Shown in pieces: positions 18,631 to 27,170 of a stretch of DNA of 64,000 nt (position 1 is its first letter; every line of letters begins with the position of its first letter). The DNA is taken from assembly GCF_001421515.1 (NCBI RefSeq), contig NZ_LMKM01000013.1, positions 35,000 through 98,999 of the forward strand, read 5' to 3'. The position numbers were made by a program, and so were the translations under genes. This DNA comes from Pedobacter sp. Leaf216. GTDB lineage: Bacteria > Bacteroidota > Bacteroidia > Sphingobacteriales > Sphingobacteriaceae. The notes beneath the pieces are model-generated. The model was not told the DNA's origin. It saw nothing but the letters and a program-made list of their open reading frames with translations, and did not search any database.

Positions 18631-18642
18631 AGGAGCTTGTGA

Positions 18643-18828
18643 TTATAAAGATTTAAGCCAATCTACAACCTGTTCGCGGGTTTTGCCGGTTTTTTGCTGT
18701 AATTTTCCATAAAGTTCATCATCTTTTCCTTCTTCGTATTTCAGATCATCTTCCGTAAGATCTGCATAGGCCTGTTTTACTTTTCCTTTAAGCTCATTCC
18801 AGGCACCTTTTAATTCTAATTTGTCCAT
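18643..18828 (-). CDS. CsbD family stress-response protein
   Basis: A 61-residue, highly charged, hydrophilic helical protein with the CsbD signature '[22 protein letters not shown]' split over residues 7-28 and '[11 protein letters not shown]' at the end. CsbD-like proteins are induced by general stress in many bacteria, but their molecular role is not known. It follows a small membrane-anchored protein gene by 31 bp and ends at a strong terminator. Confidence 0.93.
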   Translation of the reverse strand: MDKLELKGAWNELKGKVKQAYADLTEDDLKYEEGKDDELYGKLQQKTGKTREQVVDWLKSL

Positions 18829-18859
18829 TGTATTTGATTTTTTTGGTATTAACTACTAA

Positions 18860-19261
18860 TTAGTTTTGAACTTCTTTTGCGGCATAAATACTGTCGACAA
18901 CATATTTGCTGTATCCTCTCCAGGGTAAAGTGCTTTTATATTCCTTATAATGCAGCTCATAAAATTTGCCACTGTTGCCCATCAATTTTGCTGCAATATT
19001 TTCGTCAGCTACAGAGAATTCAAATTCGTTGTTTTCAAGTGTTCCCTTTTGTCTGGAGCGCACTCCGCTTTGTATGAGTTTTCCTTCATTGGTTTTAAAA
19101 ACATAGCCTTTTTTAACGATGTAATTTAATTCCCCGGCTTTAACGCCCTCGCCAAAAACAAAAAAGTAATTGTAATAAGCAAAGCCGAAAAGCATTAAAA
19201 CGAAAATTACCGCTACAATGGTTCCTATTCTTTTCCCTTTAGTCATGTTTTCTTTAATCAA
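18860..19261 (-). CDS. Small membrane-anchored protein of unknown function
   Basis: A 133-residue protein with one N-terminal transmembrane helix (about 12-32, 'IGTIVAVIFVLMLFGFAYY') and a mostly beta extracytoplasmic domain. Homologues in Bacteroidota are often labelled '6-phosphogluconate dehydrogenase', which the sequence does not support since there is no Rossmann motif (from memory). A second ATG at 19246 is an equally good start. It is 3 bp from the stop of the preceding membrane protein gene, so they are co-transcribed and possibly work together. Confidence 0.8.
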   Translation of the reverse strand: MIKENMTKGKRIGTIVAVIFVLMLFGFAYYNYFFVFGEGVKAGELNYIVKKGYVFKTNEGKLIQSGVRSRQKGTLENNEFEFSVADENIAAKLMGNSGKFYELHYKEYKSTLPWRGYSKYVVDSIYAAKEVQN

Positions 19262-19264
19262 GAT

Positions 19265-20278
19265 TTAAATTCGTTCTTCGGGTGTTATTTCAATAATTGT
19301 AAGCCTTTTTTTTGAGGCCAAAATTGCTCCGAAACCTGCACTAACAGCTCCCAATATCATACCGATGAAAGAGAAGATTGCAAATTTTGAAAGGGCTGAA
19401 GCCATTTCATCGCCCACCTTGCGCGCTTTTTGTTCTGCTTCTGCCTTAACCTCTTTAATCTTTTCTTTTGCTGTTTTTAAGGTGCTTACCCAGTTTGCTA
19501 CAATCTGTTCTGATTCAGCCTGGCTTTTTCCGGTTCTGTTTTTTACAATGTTTACCAATGCTTCCTGATCTACAGCATTGAAGGTAGAGTCGTTTTCAGA
19601 AAATAATTTAGAAACTAATGCATCTACTTTTTGCTGTGCCTCCTGAGGATTCTCCAGAACAGCTTCACCGGTTGATTCACCCAGACGGGATTCCTGATCA
19701 AGTTTTTTATTCAATTTATTGGGCTGTAATTCTTTTTTTTCAGTTTGCCTTAACAATAATTGAGCTTCATCTTTCATCTTCCCAAAAGTGTTTTTATCCA
19801 CACCCAGTTGATCTTTAATCAGGTTACCTGCTTCTGGGGCTGCCGCCTTTATTCCTTCTCCGGCAAGAGAAAAGCCTTTGGTGATTACCGAGCCTACGCC
19901 ACCTACAATTTTTCCAACTGATGAAGTGATCAGGTAGATATTCAGGAAAGTGAGCAGGCACCAGGTGAGCAGCCCATGCAATACCAAATCCGTTTTTTGT
20001 ATGTGATTGGAGAACCAGCCAGCAGTCCATCCGCCTGTAAATATAGAAATTAGCATAGTTACTATCCACCAGATTAATGCTCCTGTACCAAGGCCGCTGA
20101 AAGGTTTGGCTTCATCGAGCGGATTAATGCTGCCGAAGCCTATGCCAAGCCCTAAGAAACTTAAAAGAAGTTGCACTGCTATGGCAATGAAAACCCCAGC
20201 AATTATAGCACTCCATGATAGGCGGGTTAAAAATCCGAGGGCAGGTTTATTTCTTATGTGATCAATATTTTGTTCCAT
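19265..20278 (-). CDS. Polytopic membrane protein with a central charged helical domain
   Basis: A 337-residue protein. Three N-terminal membrane segments (about 15-45, 60-80 and 95-120) are rich in Gly and contain 'GLGTGALIWWIVTMLISIFTGGW'-type sequence in two parts. A long Lys/Glu-rich helical region (about 150-300) follows, then a final hydrophobic helix near 'FSFIGMILGAVSAGFGAIL'. ATG 20278 (MEQNIDH) is preferred over 20407 because the extra 43 residues look non-coding. The Gly-rich membrane part resembles YrzE/TIGR04086-type proteins of unknown function. It sits in a stress/envelope run upstream of CsbD. Confidence 0.78.
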   Translation of the reverse strand: MEQNIDHIRNKPALGFLTRLSWSAIIAGVFIAIAVQLLLSFLGLGIGFGSINPLDEAKPFSGLGTGALIWWIVTMLISIFTGGWTAGWFSNHIQKTDLVLHGLLTWCLLTFLNIYLITSSVGKIVGGVGSVITKGFSLAGEGIKAAAPEAGNLIKDQLGVDKNTFGKMKDEAQLLLRQTEKKELQPNKLNKKLDQESRLGESTGEAVLENPQEAQQKVDALVSKLFSENDSTFNAVDQEALVNIVKNRTGKSQAESEQIVANWVSTLKTAKEKIKEVKAEAEQKARKVGDEMASALSKFAIFSFIGMILGAVSAGFGAILASKKRLTIIEITPEERI

Positions 20279-20377
20279 GATTTTGTTGTTAGATAGAAAA
20301 TTATTTAGGAGACCGCGATTGGAAATCGGCAAAACTTTAAACCGTTTGAGTTTATAAATAATGCGATGTATTAAAAT

Positions 20378-20410
20378 AAATGCCGCTTTCGGGATGGAAA
20401 GCAGCATTTT
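20378..20410 (-). terminator. Probable terminator after the beta-barrel gene
   Basis: AAATGCCGCTTTC (20378-20390) pairs with GAAAGCAGCATTT (20397-20409) with one mismatch and a 6-nt loop. On the minus strand it lies just past the stop of the beta-barrel gene. Confidence 0.65.
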
Positions 20411-20422
20411 AAATTTGATTTA

Positions 20423-21004
20423 TTAATTGGTAATATCTCTTTTTACCTTGTTGGCAGTCCGTTGTCCGGGCAGGTAGATTTGAAAACCGAATGAAAGGTT
20501 AATGTTGTTCTGTGTTGTAGCACTTCCAAATCCAACCAGTCCATTGTATTTCAACAGGGTTTCAAGGCCAATATTTGGGGTAATGAAATAGGCAAAACCA
20601 GGGCCTACGCTTAGGTTTAATCCATTTGTATTTCCACCGCCATTGCTCACATTAACGCCACCTATACCCACTGTTGCTTCTGCAAAGAAACGTCCGTGGC
20701 GAAGTACTTCAGTATCTTTACCGGTATAGTAACGGCCCAATGCGCCAACACCATAGCTTGTTGTTGTATTGGAATTTTTGGCTGTTTCCAATCCAAAGTT
20801 TACATAACCGCCAAGTGCTACATTATCCTGAATAAACCAGGCCGCTTTTGGTGTAATGTCTACACTGAAGATTTTCGGATCATCTAACCCAAGATTGATA
20901 TTGGTTAGGTTTCCGCCTACCAATACATTGCCTTTTTGAATTTGGGCATTGGCAGCAAGGATAGTTGTTGCTGAGATAATTACAGTTGCTAAAAATTTTT
21001 TCAT
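20423..21004 (-). CDS. Small outer membrane beta-barrel protein
   Basis: A 193-residue protein with a signal peptide ending AANAQ and alternating amphipathic strands, including 'NIGLETLLKYNGLVGFG' and a penultimate strand 'NINLSFGFQIYLPG'. Size and pattern fit an 8-stranded OmpW/OmpX-like barrel. It follows the OmpA-family gene by 23 bp and shares its transcript. No function beyond envelope structure can be read from the sequence. Confidence 0.85.
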   Translation of the reverse strand: MKKFLATVIISATTILAANAQIQKGNVLVGGNLTNINLGLDDPKIFSVDITPKAAWFIQDNVALGGYVNFGLETAKNSNTTTSYGVGALGRYYTGKDTEVLRHGRFFAEATVGIGGVNVSNGGGNTNGLNLSVGPGFAYFITPNIGLETLLKYNGLVGFGSATTQNNINLSFGFQIYLPGQRTANKVKRDITN

Positions 21005-21027
21005 GATTGATGTTATTTATTTAAGGA

Positions 21028-22308
21028 TTAATATAATGTGAATTCTACACGGCGGTTTTCCTGACGGCCTGCGGCAGTTTTATTTGTTGAAATTGGCTGA
21101 TCCGGGCCATAACCTGTAGTTTCTACTCTTGATGCATTTACACCCTGAGATACCAGGTAAGTTTTAATAGATTCTGCTCTTTCTTTTGATAAGCGCAGGT
21201 TTAATTCTCTGCTGCCTGTATTATCAGTATGGCCGGCTAGTTTTAAGCTGAAGTTTTTCTCTATTAAAAGGGCCGCAACTCTGTTTAACGTGGTGTATGA
21301 TTTTGAACGGATGGTTGATTTTCCTAAATCAAACTCCAGGTTCGAAATTGCATCTCTAACTACTTTACGGTCTGCCTCAGTAATCACTGTGGTTTCCTTA
21401 ATAATGGTGGTTGGTGCAGCTAATGGGCAACCTGAACCATCAACAGCAGTTCCAGAAGGTGTACCAGGACATTTATCAAATTTGTTGGCAACACCATCAT
21501 TATCATCATCACCTAAATCTTTGGCATATTGTGCTCTGTCTCTTTCAGCATTTTGCGCTGCGGTAGATAATGCACTTCTCAGATCGGCACTTTCTGCTGC
21601 ACTTTGCTTGCGCAGATCGGCAACTGCACTATAGTTTTGCAGTTGTGAGTTTTCTTTATTTCCTAAAGCAAATTCCAAACCTGCATGGGCATAAGAAAAC
21701 CTGCTTTCGTTGTAAACACTTTTAACAGTTGGAGAAGATTTAATGAAGTTGATGTCATAACCTAAATCAATATTGATCCCTTTGGCAACACCAAACTTAA
21801 ATCCTACTCCGGTAGGAATAAACCAGCCTTCCCTTTTGGAAAATACTTCCACATTTCCGGTCTGAGAATCCGACGACATATAACCTGCACCTGCTTTAAC
21901 GTAAGGAATAAGTACAGCGTTTTCTGTATTAAGGCTAAAGTTTGCAATGTTTAATACCGCGGTTAATGAGCCAGACCAATTGATGCTGTTTTTTTGCTCG
22001 ATTGTGCTGGTTGAGTTTAAAGATTTAATTTCGCCACGCAAAAAGTCTGCTTGAAGACCCAACGCTGGCAAGATTTGTTTTTTAATGAAGCCGCCATAGC
22101 CAATGCTTTTAAACTCTTTGGCCTTAATGCTTTCGCCACCTAAAAAGGTATTCTGGCTTAATATTCCGCCATGGGCGCCAACGCTCCATGTTCTTAAAGA
22201 TTGTTTGCCAAACCGCGCTGATGCAGTTGGGGTTTCCTGCGCAAACAGATGGGTTGAGATGCTTAATAAAGCAAGCAACATTGTTGATTTTGTAAATTTG
22301 TAATTCAT
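21028..22308 (-). CDS. OmpA family outer membrane protein with thrombospondin type-3 repeat
   Basis: A 426-residue protein: signal peptide (ends HLFAQ), an N-terminal beta-barrel (about 25-215), a coiled linker ('DLRKQSAAESADLRSA'), one calcium-binding type-3 repeat 'DDDNDGVANKFDKCPGTP', and a C-terminal OmpA peptidoglycan-binding domain (about 320-426). The latter has 'LAGHTDNTGSRELNLRLSKERA' split across the NTG loop and ends 'GRQENRRVEFTLY'. It tethers the outer membrane to the cell wall. It heads the two-gene run with the small barrel. Confidence 0.95.
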   Translation of the reverse strand: MNYKFTKSTMLLALLSISTHLFAQETPTASARFGKQSLRTWSVGAHGGILSQNTFLGGESIKAKEFKSIGYGGFIKKQILPALGLQADFLRGEIKSLNSTSTIEQKNSINWSGSLTAVLNIANFSLNTENAVLIPYVKAGAGYMSSDSQTGNVEVFSKREGWFIPTGVGFKFGVAKGINIDLGYDINFIKSSPTVKSVYNESRFSYAHAGLEFALGNKENSQLQNYSAVADLRKQSAAESADLRSALSTAAQNAERDRAQYAKDLGDDDNDGVANKFDKCPGTPSGTAVDGSGCPLAAPTTIIKETTVITEADRKVVRDAISNLEFDLGKSTIRSKSYTTLNRVAALLIEKNFSLKLAGHTDNTGSRELNLRLSKERAESIKTYLVSQGVNASRVETTGYGPDQPISTNKTAAGRQENRRVEFTLY

Positions 22309-22724
22309 CTTTTGGGTGTTTTTGTTATTGTTTATTTTAATTATACCTGAGTGTTAGTGGATAATACCTGGCCGGTTCGATATGCTTGGTAATAGGCCAG
22401 AAGTAACTTCAGGCTGATCGCATTTTTCACTCATCTTAAAGGCCAGGGGATTATCTTCGAAATGATTTATTGTTATAGATCACATCGCGACGGCTCAGTC
22501 TTTTTGGTAGATTTCTATGGCCAAATTATATGAGCAGGTGGCAGGATAACGAGTAATATATTTTTTCATGGTCGTGTCAAATTAGTAGCAGCGCTTATCA
22601 GCCCTGATGTAAACACATCAAAGAAAGTTATTTGTATTTCCGGCAGAAAATCCGTTCGTCAGAATGCCTTACCTATCCGATAGAAGGCTTAAATTAATCG
22701 TCGAAATTATTGGTGGTTATTGGA
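22309..22724. other. Intergenic region upstream of the OmpA gene
   Basis: About 416 bp between the LytTR gene stop and the OmpA start, both on the minus strand. It must hold the ompA promoter, but I could not find a clear TAnnTTTG box at the right place and see no repeat or small gene. Confidence 0.4.
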
Positions 22725-23444
22725 TTACAACCAGGATTTGAAATGTGACTTAAACTGCGGGCGATATTGTTCGGTTACGGGTATCACTGCTTTTCCAATT
22801 TTGACGGTGTTGTGCTGTATGGCATCAATTTTATCCAAGGCTACAATGAAAGATCTGTGTATGCGCATAAAACGATCGGAAGGTAAGATGCTTTCCATTG
22901 TTTTCATGGTAGATAATGCCGTAATCATCTTTCCACCTTTGATAAAAACATTAATATAATCTTTCTGGCTTTCTCCGTAAAGAATGTCGTTTACATCTAC
23001 ACGGATTAATTCATGCTCTACTTTAAGAAAAATAAATTCTCCGGCATCGCTTTTCTGCACTGCAGGCAGTAAATAATTTTTCGCTTTAAAAGCAGCTTTA
23101 AAAAAATCTTCGTAGGTAAAAGGCTTCAAAAGGTAATCTATTGCATCTACTTTATAACCTTGCGATGCATACTCGCCAGAGCCACTGATGAAAATAATCC
23201 GGGGCATATCTTTTCCGTATTGATTATGGAGTGTTTTGGCAAAACTCATTCCATCAATTCCCGGAAGGTTAATGTCGAGTATAATTAAATCGATATCCGA
23301 ATTGCCCAAAACATCAATTGCCTGTGCGGGGCTGCCATGAACGGAAACCAGATGAAGAAACGAGGTTTCGCGAACAAATTCACTGACATAACTACTTACC
23401 TCAGGATCATCGTCTATAACAATACAATTGAGTTTATTCGTCAT
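22725..23444 (-). CDS. LytTR family response regulator
   Basis: A 239-residue two-domain regulator. The receiver has the acidic pocket 'VIDDDPE', phospho-acceptor Asp57 in 'IILDINLPG' and the Lys in 'YLLKPF'. The LytTR DNA-binding domain follows (about 135-239, 'ILYGESQKDYINVF' and 'FMRIHRSFIV'). A histidine kinase gene lies 189 bp upstream on the same strand and is the likely partner, although that kinase is of the HisKA type rather than the usual LytS-like class. Confidence 0.95.
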   Translation of the reverse strand: MTNKLNCIVIDDDPEVSSYVSEFVRETSFLHLVSVHGSPAQAIDVLGNSDIDLIILDINLPGIDGMSFAKTLHNQYGKDMPRIIFISGSGEYASQGYKVDAIDYLLKPFTYEDFFKAAFKAKNYLLPAVQKSDAGEFIFLKVEHELIRVDVNDILYGESQKDYINVFIKGGKMITALSTMKTMESILPSDRFMRIHRSFIVALDKIDAIQHNTVKIGKAVIPVTEQYRPQFKSHFKSWL

Positions 23445-23633
23445 TAAGGTGACGGGTAAGGTTACTATTAGTGGTATACAACATTTGCAGGGATGCGCTT
23501 TATTGGTTCCAAAGGTAACTTTATATAAGAGAAAAGAAAAGATGAACCTTGCAATTATTTTACATAGAGCAATTCATCAGCCATAATTTACTTAATTGCT
23601 GTTGTTTATTATACAGAACCTCCTGCAAATGAA

Positions 23634-25283
23634 TTAATAAGGGATTGAAAAACGCACTGTACAACCCTGGCCTTCTTCACTTTCGAGCGCGATGGTACCT
23701 CCCTGTAGGTTTATGAGCTGGCGGCATAGATATAAACCCAATCCTGTTCCGGGCTTTTGGCCACCGGCCTGGTAATAGGGCGAAAACAATTCGGCCTGCT
23801 TATCTTTGCGAATGCCCGAGCCTGTATCTCTAACGATTACAGTAAGCAAGTAAGCTTTTTCTTTTTTCTCGAGTTGAGCAGATAAATGAACATAGCCCTT
23901 ATCTGTATATTTAATGGCGTTGCTTAGTAAATTGATGAGCACCTGTTTAAGCCGCAAATCATCTCCGTTTACGCTTAACTCTTTACTGCCTTCAAATTCA
24001 AGATTCAAATCAATCCCTTTTCTTTCAGCCATAAAACGCATGGCTTCCATCGAATCGCTAATGGCCTGGTAAGGGGTAAACGGACTTATATTTAGTTCTG
24101 CGGCACTTTGTTCCATTTTACTCACATCAAGTACGTTGTTAACCGTTTCGAGCAGTAGTGTTGAAGATAGATTAATGGAGGTAACTTTCTTCTCCTGATC
24201 AGGCAATAAGGTTGTCCGCTTAAGCATAAATACCGCTCCGTTTATGGCCATTAACTTATTGCGGATTTCATGACTCATGATGGCAAGTATTTCTGACTTT
24301 TGGCCAGCCAACCTAACAGCCCTCGAATTTTCCATGATGTACCTCCGTTCTGCACCGGAAGCCTTCCTGATGTAAATGATCAGGATGATGATAAAAAGTA
24401 ATATGAAAACGGATGCTACGCCGGTAAAGGTATTTAAATCGCGGGAAGTTGAACGGTACTCTGCAAGTATTTCCTCACGGCTTTTCTCAAAGGCTACCCG
24501 CTCTATACCCTGCACATCCAATAAAAGCCCCCGCAGTTCGGTAAGCAGGTTTAAATTCGCCAAAATCATTTCCTGGTTCGATTGGCCCAGAAGCGCGTAT
24601 TGTTGGCCGAGTTCATTAATCAGGGCTTTCTGATCGGATTCAGATTCAGCTTTTTGCTGTTTTTTTTGTTGCTCAATTGTTAATACCTTAACAGTTCTGG
24701 TATTGCTCACCGCATCTTTTAATCGTTTAATCAGGCTCCTTTTGGTTGGTTCCTGGTAAACAGAAACAGAGGTATCGGTTTGCATATTCCTTTTTCCGAA
24801 ACCTTTTGCAGAGCGATCTTGAATTGAGCCTGCGGTTGTTTGCTCAAGGAGCGATGTAAAGCGTTTCTGTAGCTCAAACAGCTGCTGTGAAACCGCTATT
24901 TTTTGTTGAAGTGCTTGTGCAATCTGTTGTTTGCTTTTTGGTAAGTGGCCATTTGCGTCCGTTTTATACCGGTTGATTATCCCGCCCATCTTGGCAAAAA
25001 TCTGTTTAAGGTTTGTTTTGTATGCATCCAAATCACTTGCCCGTCCGTTGGCGCTAGCCTGCCTGAAACTGTTCTCAGTCATATTTAAATCAATGAGCAG
25101 CCTGTTTATTGCCGGTTGCTGCCATGGTTGGCGGAGCTGGCCGCTTAAACGGTCGAGTTTTGCAGTTATGGTGTGGCGGAGTATAAAAGAGCCTGCGGTT
25201 AATATGAAAGTAAGTATGAGAAAGATAACGAAGAGTTTTCTGATAATTCCGGTAAAACGTTGGGATTGGCGGCGATTAATCAT
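23634..25283 (-). CDS. Membrane sensor histidine kinase
   Basis: A 549-residue kinase with two transmembrane helices (about 14-34 and 283-305) enclosing a helical periplasmic sensor. It then has HisKA with the phospho-acceptor His in 'IMSHEIRNKLMAINGAVF' and a full HATPase domain: N-box 'QVLINLLSNAIKYTD', G1 'VRDTGSGI', G2 'GTGLGLYL'. The sensor domain has no motif I recognise. It precedes the LytTR regulator and points away from the DAC-like gene. Confidence 0.94.
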   Translation of the reverse strand: MINRRQSQRFTGIIRKLFVIFLILTFILTAGSFILRHTITAKLDRLSGQLRQPWQQPAINRLLIDLNMTENSFRQASANGRASDLDAYKTNLKQIFAKMGGIINRYKTDANGHLPKSKQQIAQALQQKIAVSQQLFELQKRFTSLLEQTTAGSIQDRSAKGFGKRNMQTDTSVSVYQEPTKRSLIKRLKDAVSNTRTVKVLTIEQQKKQQKAESESDQKALINELGQQYALLGQSNQEMILANLNLLTELRGLLLDVQGIERVAFEKSREEILAEYRSTSRDLNTFTGVASVFILLFIIILIIYIRKASGAERRYIMENSRAVRLAGQKSEILAIMSHEIRNKLMAINGAVFMLKRTTLLPDQEKKVTSINLSSTLLLETVNNVLDVSKMEQSAAELNISPFTPYQAISDSMEAMRFMAERKGIDLNLEFEGSKELSVNGDDLRLKQVLINLLSNAIKYTDKGYVHLSAQLEKKEKAYLLTVIVRDTGSGIRKDKQAELFSPYYQAGGQKPGTGLGLYLCRQLINLQGGTIALESEEGQGCTVRFSIPY

Positions 25284-25648
25284 CGTGGGGTTTATTTTCT
25301 TATGTTGGTTAGTGAAAACAAGTTTTGCTTAAAACGGCTTTAGCCAGGAGATTTAAACCTAAAAAGTGTATTTAAACTTCATCAGTTCGCTGCCTTGTTA
25401 AATTTGTTTATTGCAGAATCTATCTTAAAAGGAAAAAAGATTTTTTTTGTTTTACATGTGGAAAATATTTTCTTCAATCCTTTATAATGATCATGATTAA
25501 TACACCGCATTATCAGCAATAAAATAGCTCGATAGGGAAAATCTTCTAAGCTGGGTTACACCTTTTTTGCGTAACAATTTTTTATGTAGGAGTAAGTTCA
25601 GGTAAAACGATTTTAACTTTAATCTGTTATGCTTTAAACGATTGTATT
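25284..25648. other. AT-rich divergent promoter region
   Basis: About 365 bp between the divergent kinase and DAC-domain genes. It must hold both promoters. I see no hairpin, repeat or small ORF that stands out. Confidence 0.4.
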
Positions 25649-26983
25649 TTGGAAAATTCGCGCCCTGCTGACCTGGCTTTGCTGGTACAGAATAAGCTTA
25701 AGTTAACAAGGAACAAACTCCCGCTTCCTGATTTAAAGGTTTTGGAAGATCTCTTCGATTGCCTTTTTTATTCGAGCATGTGCAAGGAGGAGAGCGAGCT
25801 GATCAGGGTTACAATCACCTTTCTCGATCCGCAAAACCCTGATCCTTCTCCTCCAAATTATATTGTACCGGAAAGGTGGAGCTGTGTAGCTTTCGACCAT
25901 CAAGTGGCGATGACAACCAAAACCCTGGCCAAGCTTTCAAAGGCTGCAGATCCGGCCAGCTCCTCATTAGCTGTTTATTACGATGAAAAGGGCTGCATTT
26001 ATATCTGGGGTATGATCGATCAGGCGATGCATTATCAAAACTTTTTAAATTATGAGTCTGATACCGGTTCAGAACAACCTGGTTTATTTCAGGTTTCCAT
26101 CAGCGATATTGGTACTTTGAACGTGCTTTTTGATTATGAACTCCTCGCCACCCTGAAGCATAATGTGCTTGTAAAGCGTTACCTGGATGTTTTAACAATC
26201 GGCCCCATTTCTAAAATGTTAAGAAAGAATGCTGATTTTTTGAAGATTACTTTAAAAGCATATCTAGAGCAGTTTCATCCCAATGAAAGCTATGCTGAAT
26301 GGGAAGACTTTCTAGATGGGCTATGGATCCAGACTTTTTCGAGGTTGCTGCTCAAAATACAGAACTACCAACATGGTGGAGCCATACTGATTGGAGATAA
26401 CAGTGCTGACCTCGACGTAAAATACAGAATTCATTACGAGCGGCTTACACTAGCGATGGTTGCACATGCAAAAGCATCTATCGATAACTTTGTTGCCGAA
26501 AGTACCATTAAAGGAGATTTGGATGCCGGGAAAAGATCGGTTAGCAAATTGCTTTACCTGCGCGAATCAGGATCTTTTTATACTAAGCAGGGTACAGGGG
26601 ATGAGATAAAGGGAGCAATTAGCTTTATAGCCTCACAAACCTGTGTAGATGGGGTGGTGCTTTTCAATCGCAGTATGGTGAGCAACGGTTTTGGCGCAGT
26701 ACTCCGGGCCAAAAAAATGCCTAGAAAGATTTATGTTTCTTCTACTGCAACTGCAACTCTAAAATCGCTTGAACCACATGATCCCAGGCATTATGGAACA
26801 AGGCACCGATCAATGATTGCCTATTGCTGGAACCATCCATCTTCTCTTGGCCTGGTTATATCTCAGGATGGTGATATCAGGGCATTTTCGAAAGTAGAAG
26901 ATAAGTTAATTATGTGGGAGAATATTAAAACCCAACAGTATTTAACAGGCAGGAGCCAAAAACAGCGGAAAGCAGACGGTTAA
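25649..26983 (+). CDS. Diadenylate-cyclase (DisA_N)-like domain protein with N-terminal sensor domain
   Basis: A 444-residue soluble protein. The C-terminal third (about 265-425) resembles a DAC/DisA_N domain. It has 'VDGVVLFNRSMVSNGFGAVL' (DGA-like motif at 334-336), the RHR motif in 'YGTRHRSMIAYC' (383-387) and 'LGLVISQDGDIRAF' where cyclases have SEETG. The N-terminal two thirds ('YQHGGAILIGDN' near 241) fit the DACNV-type sensor domains described alongside such cyclases. It could make c-di-AMP or a related nucleotide, or only bind one; the Ala of DGA and the SEETG motif differ. The frame opens with TTG at 25649 and no in-frame ATG lies near, so the start is uncertain. No neighbour hints at its role. 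Confidence 0.68.
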   Translation: MENSRPADLALLVQNKLKLTRNKLPLPDLKVLEDLFDCLFYSSMCKEESELIRVTITFLDPQNPDPSPPNYIVPERWSCVAFDHQVAMTTKTLAKLSKAADPASSSLAVYYDEKGCIYIWGMIDQAMHYQNFLNYESDTGSEQPGLFQVSISDIGTLNVLFDYELLATLKHNVLVKRYLDVLTIGPISKMLRKNADFLKITLKAYLEQFHPNESYAEWEDFLDGLWIQTFSRLLLKIQNYQHGGAILIGDNSADLDVKYRIHYERLTLAMVAHAKASIDNFVAESTIKGDLDAGKRSVSKLLYLRESGSFYTKQGTGDEIKGAISFIASQTCVDGVVLFNRSMVSNGFGAVLRAKKMPRKIYVSSTATATLKSLEPHDPRHYGTRHRSMIAYCWNHPSSLGLVISQDGDIRAFSKVEDKLIMWENIKTQQYLTGRSQKQRKADG

Positions 26984-27007
26984 ATTTTCGTACAACATAA
27001 GCTATAG

Positions 27008-27044
27008 ATCTGTGTTTATCTGTATTTCAAAAGTGCTAACATAA
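27008..27044. repeat. Degenerate relative of the 15.7-kb palindrome
   Basis: ATCTGTGTTTATCTGT followed by AAAAGTGCTAACATAA aligns with ATCTGTGTCCATCTGT followed by AAAACGCTAACTTAA at 15768-15802, including the flank outside the stem. The left arm is not recognisable here. Confidence 0.5.
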
Positions 27045-27170
27045 TAACATTGGCATCGTGTATGTAGCGTTAATCTGCGGAATATCGAACGATATTGACG
27101 GCGCAAAGCGGTGGCGAATTTTCTGCTTCAACTAATTTTCATTAACGTCCACTTCGCTTATGTAATGATT

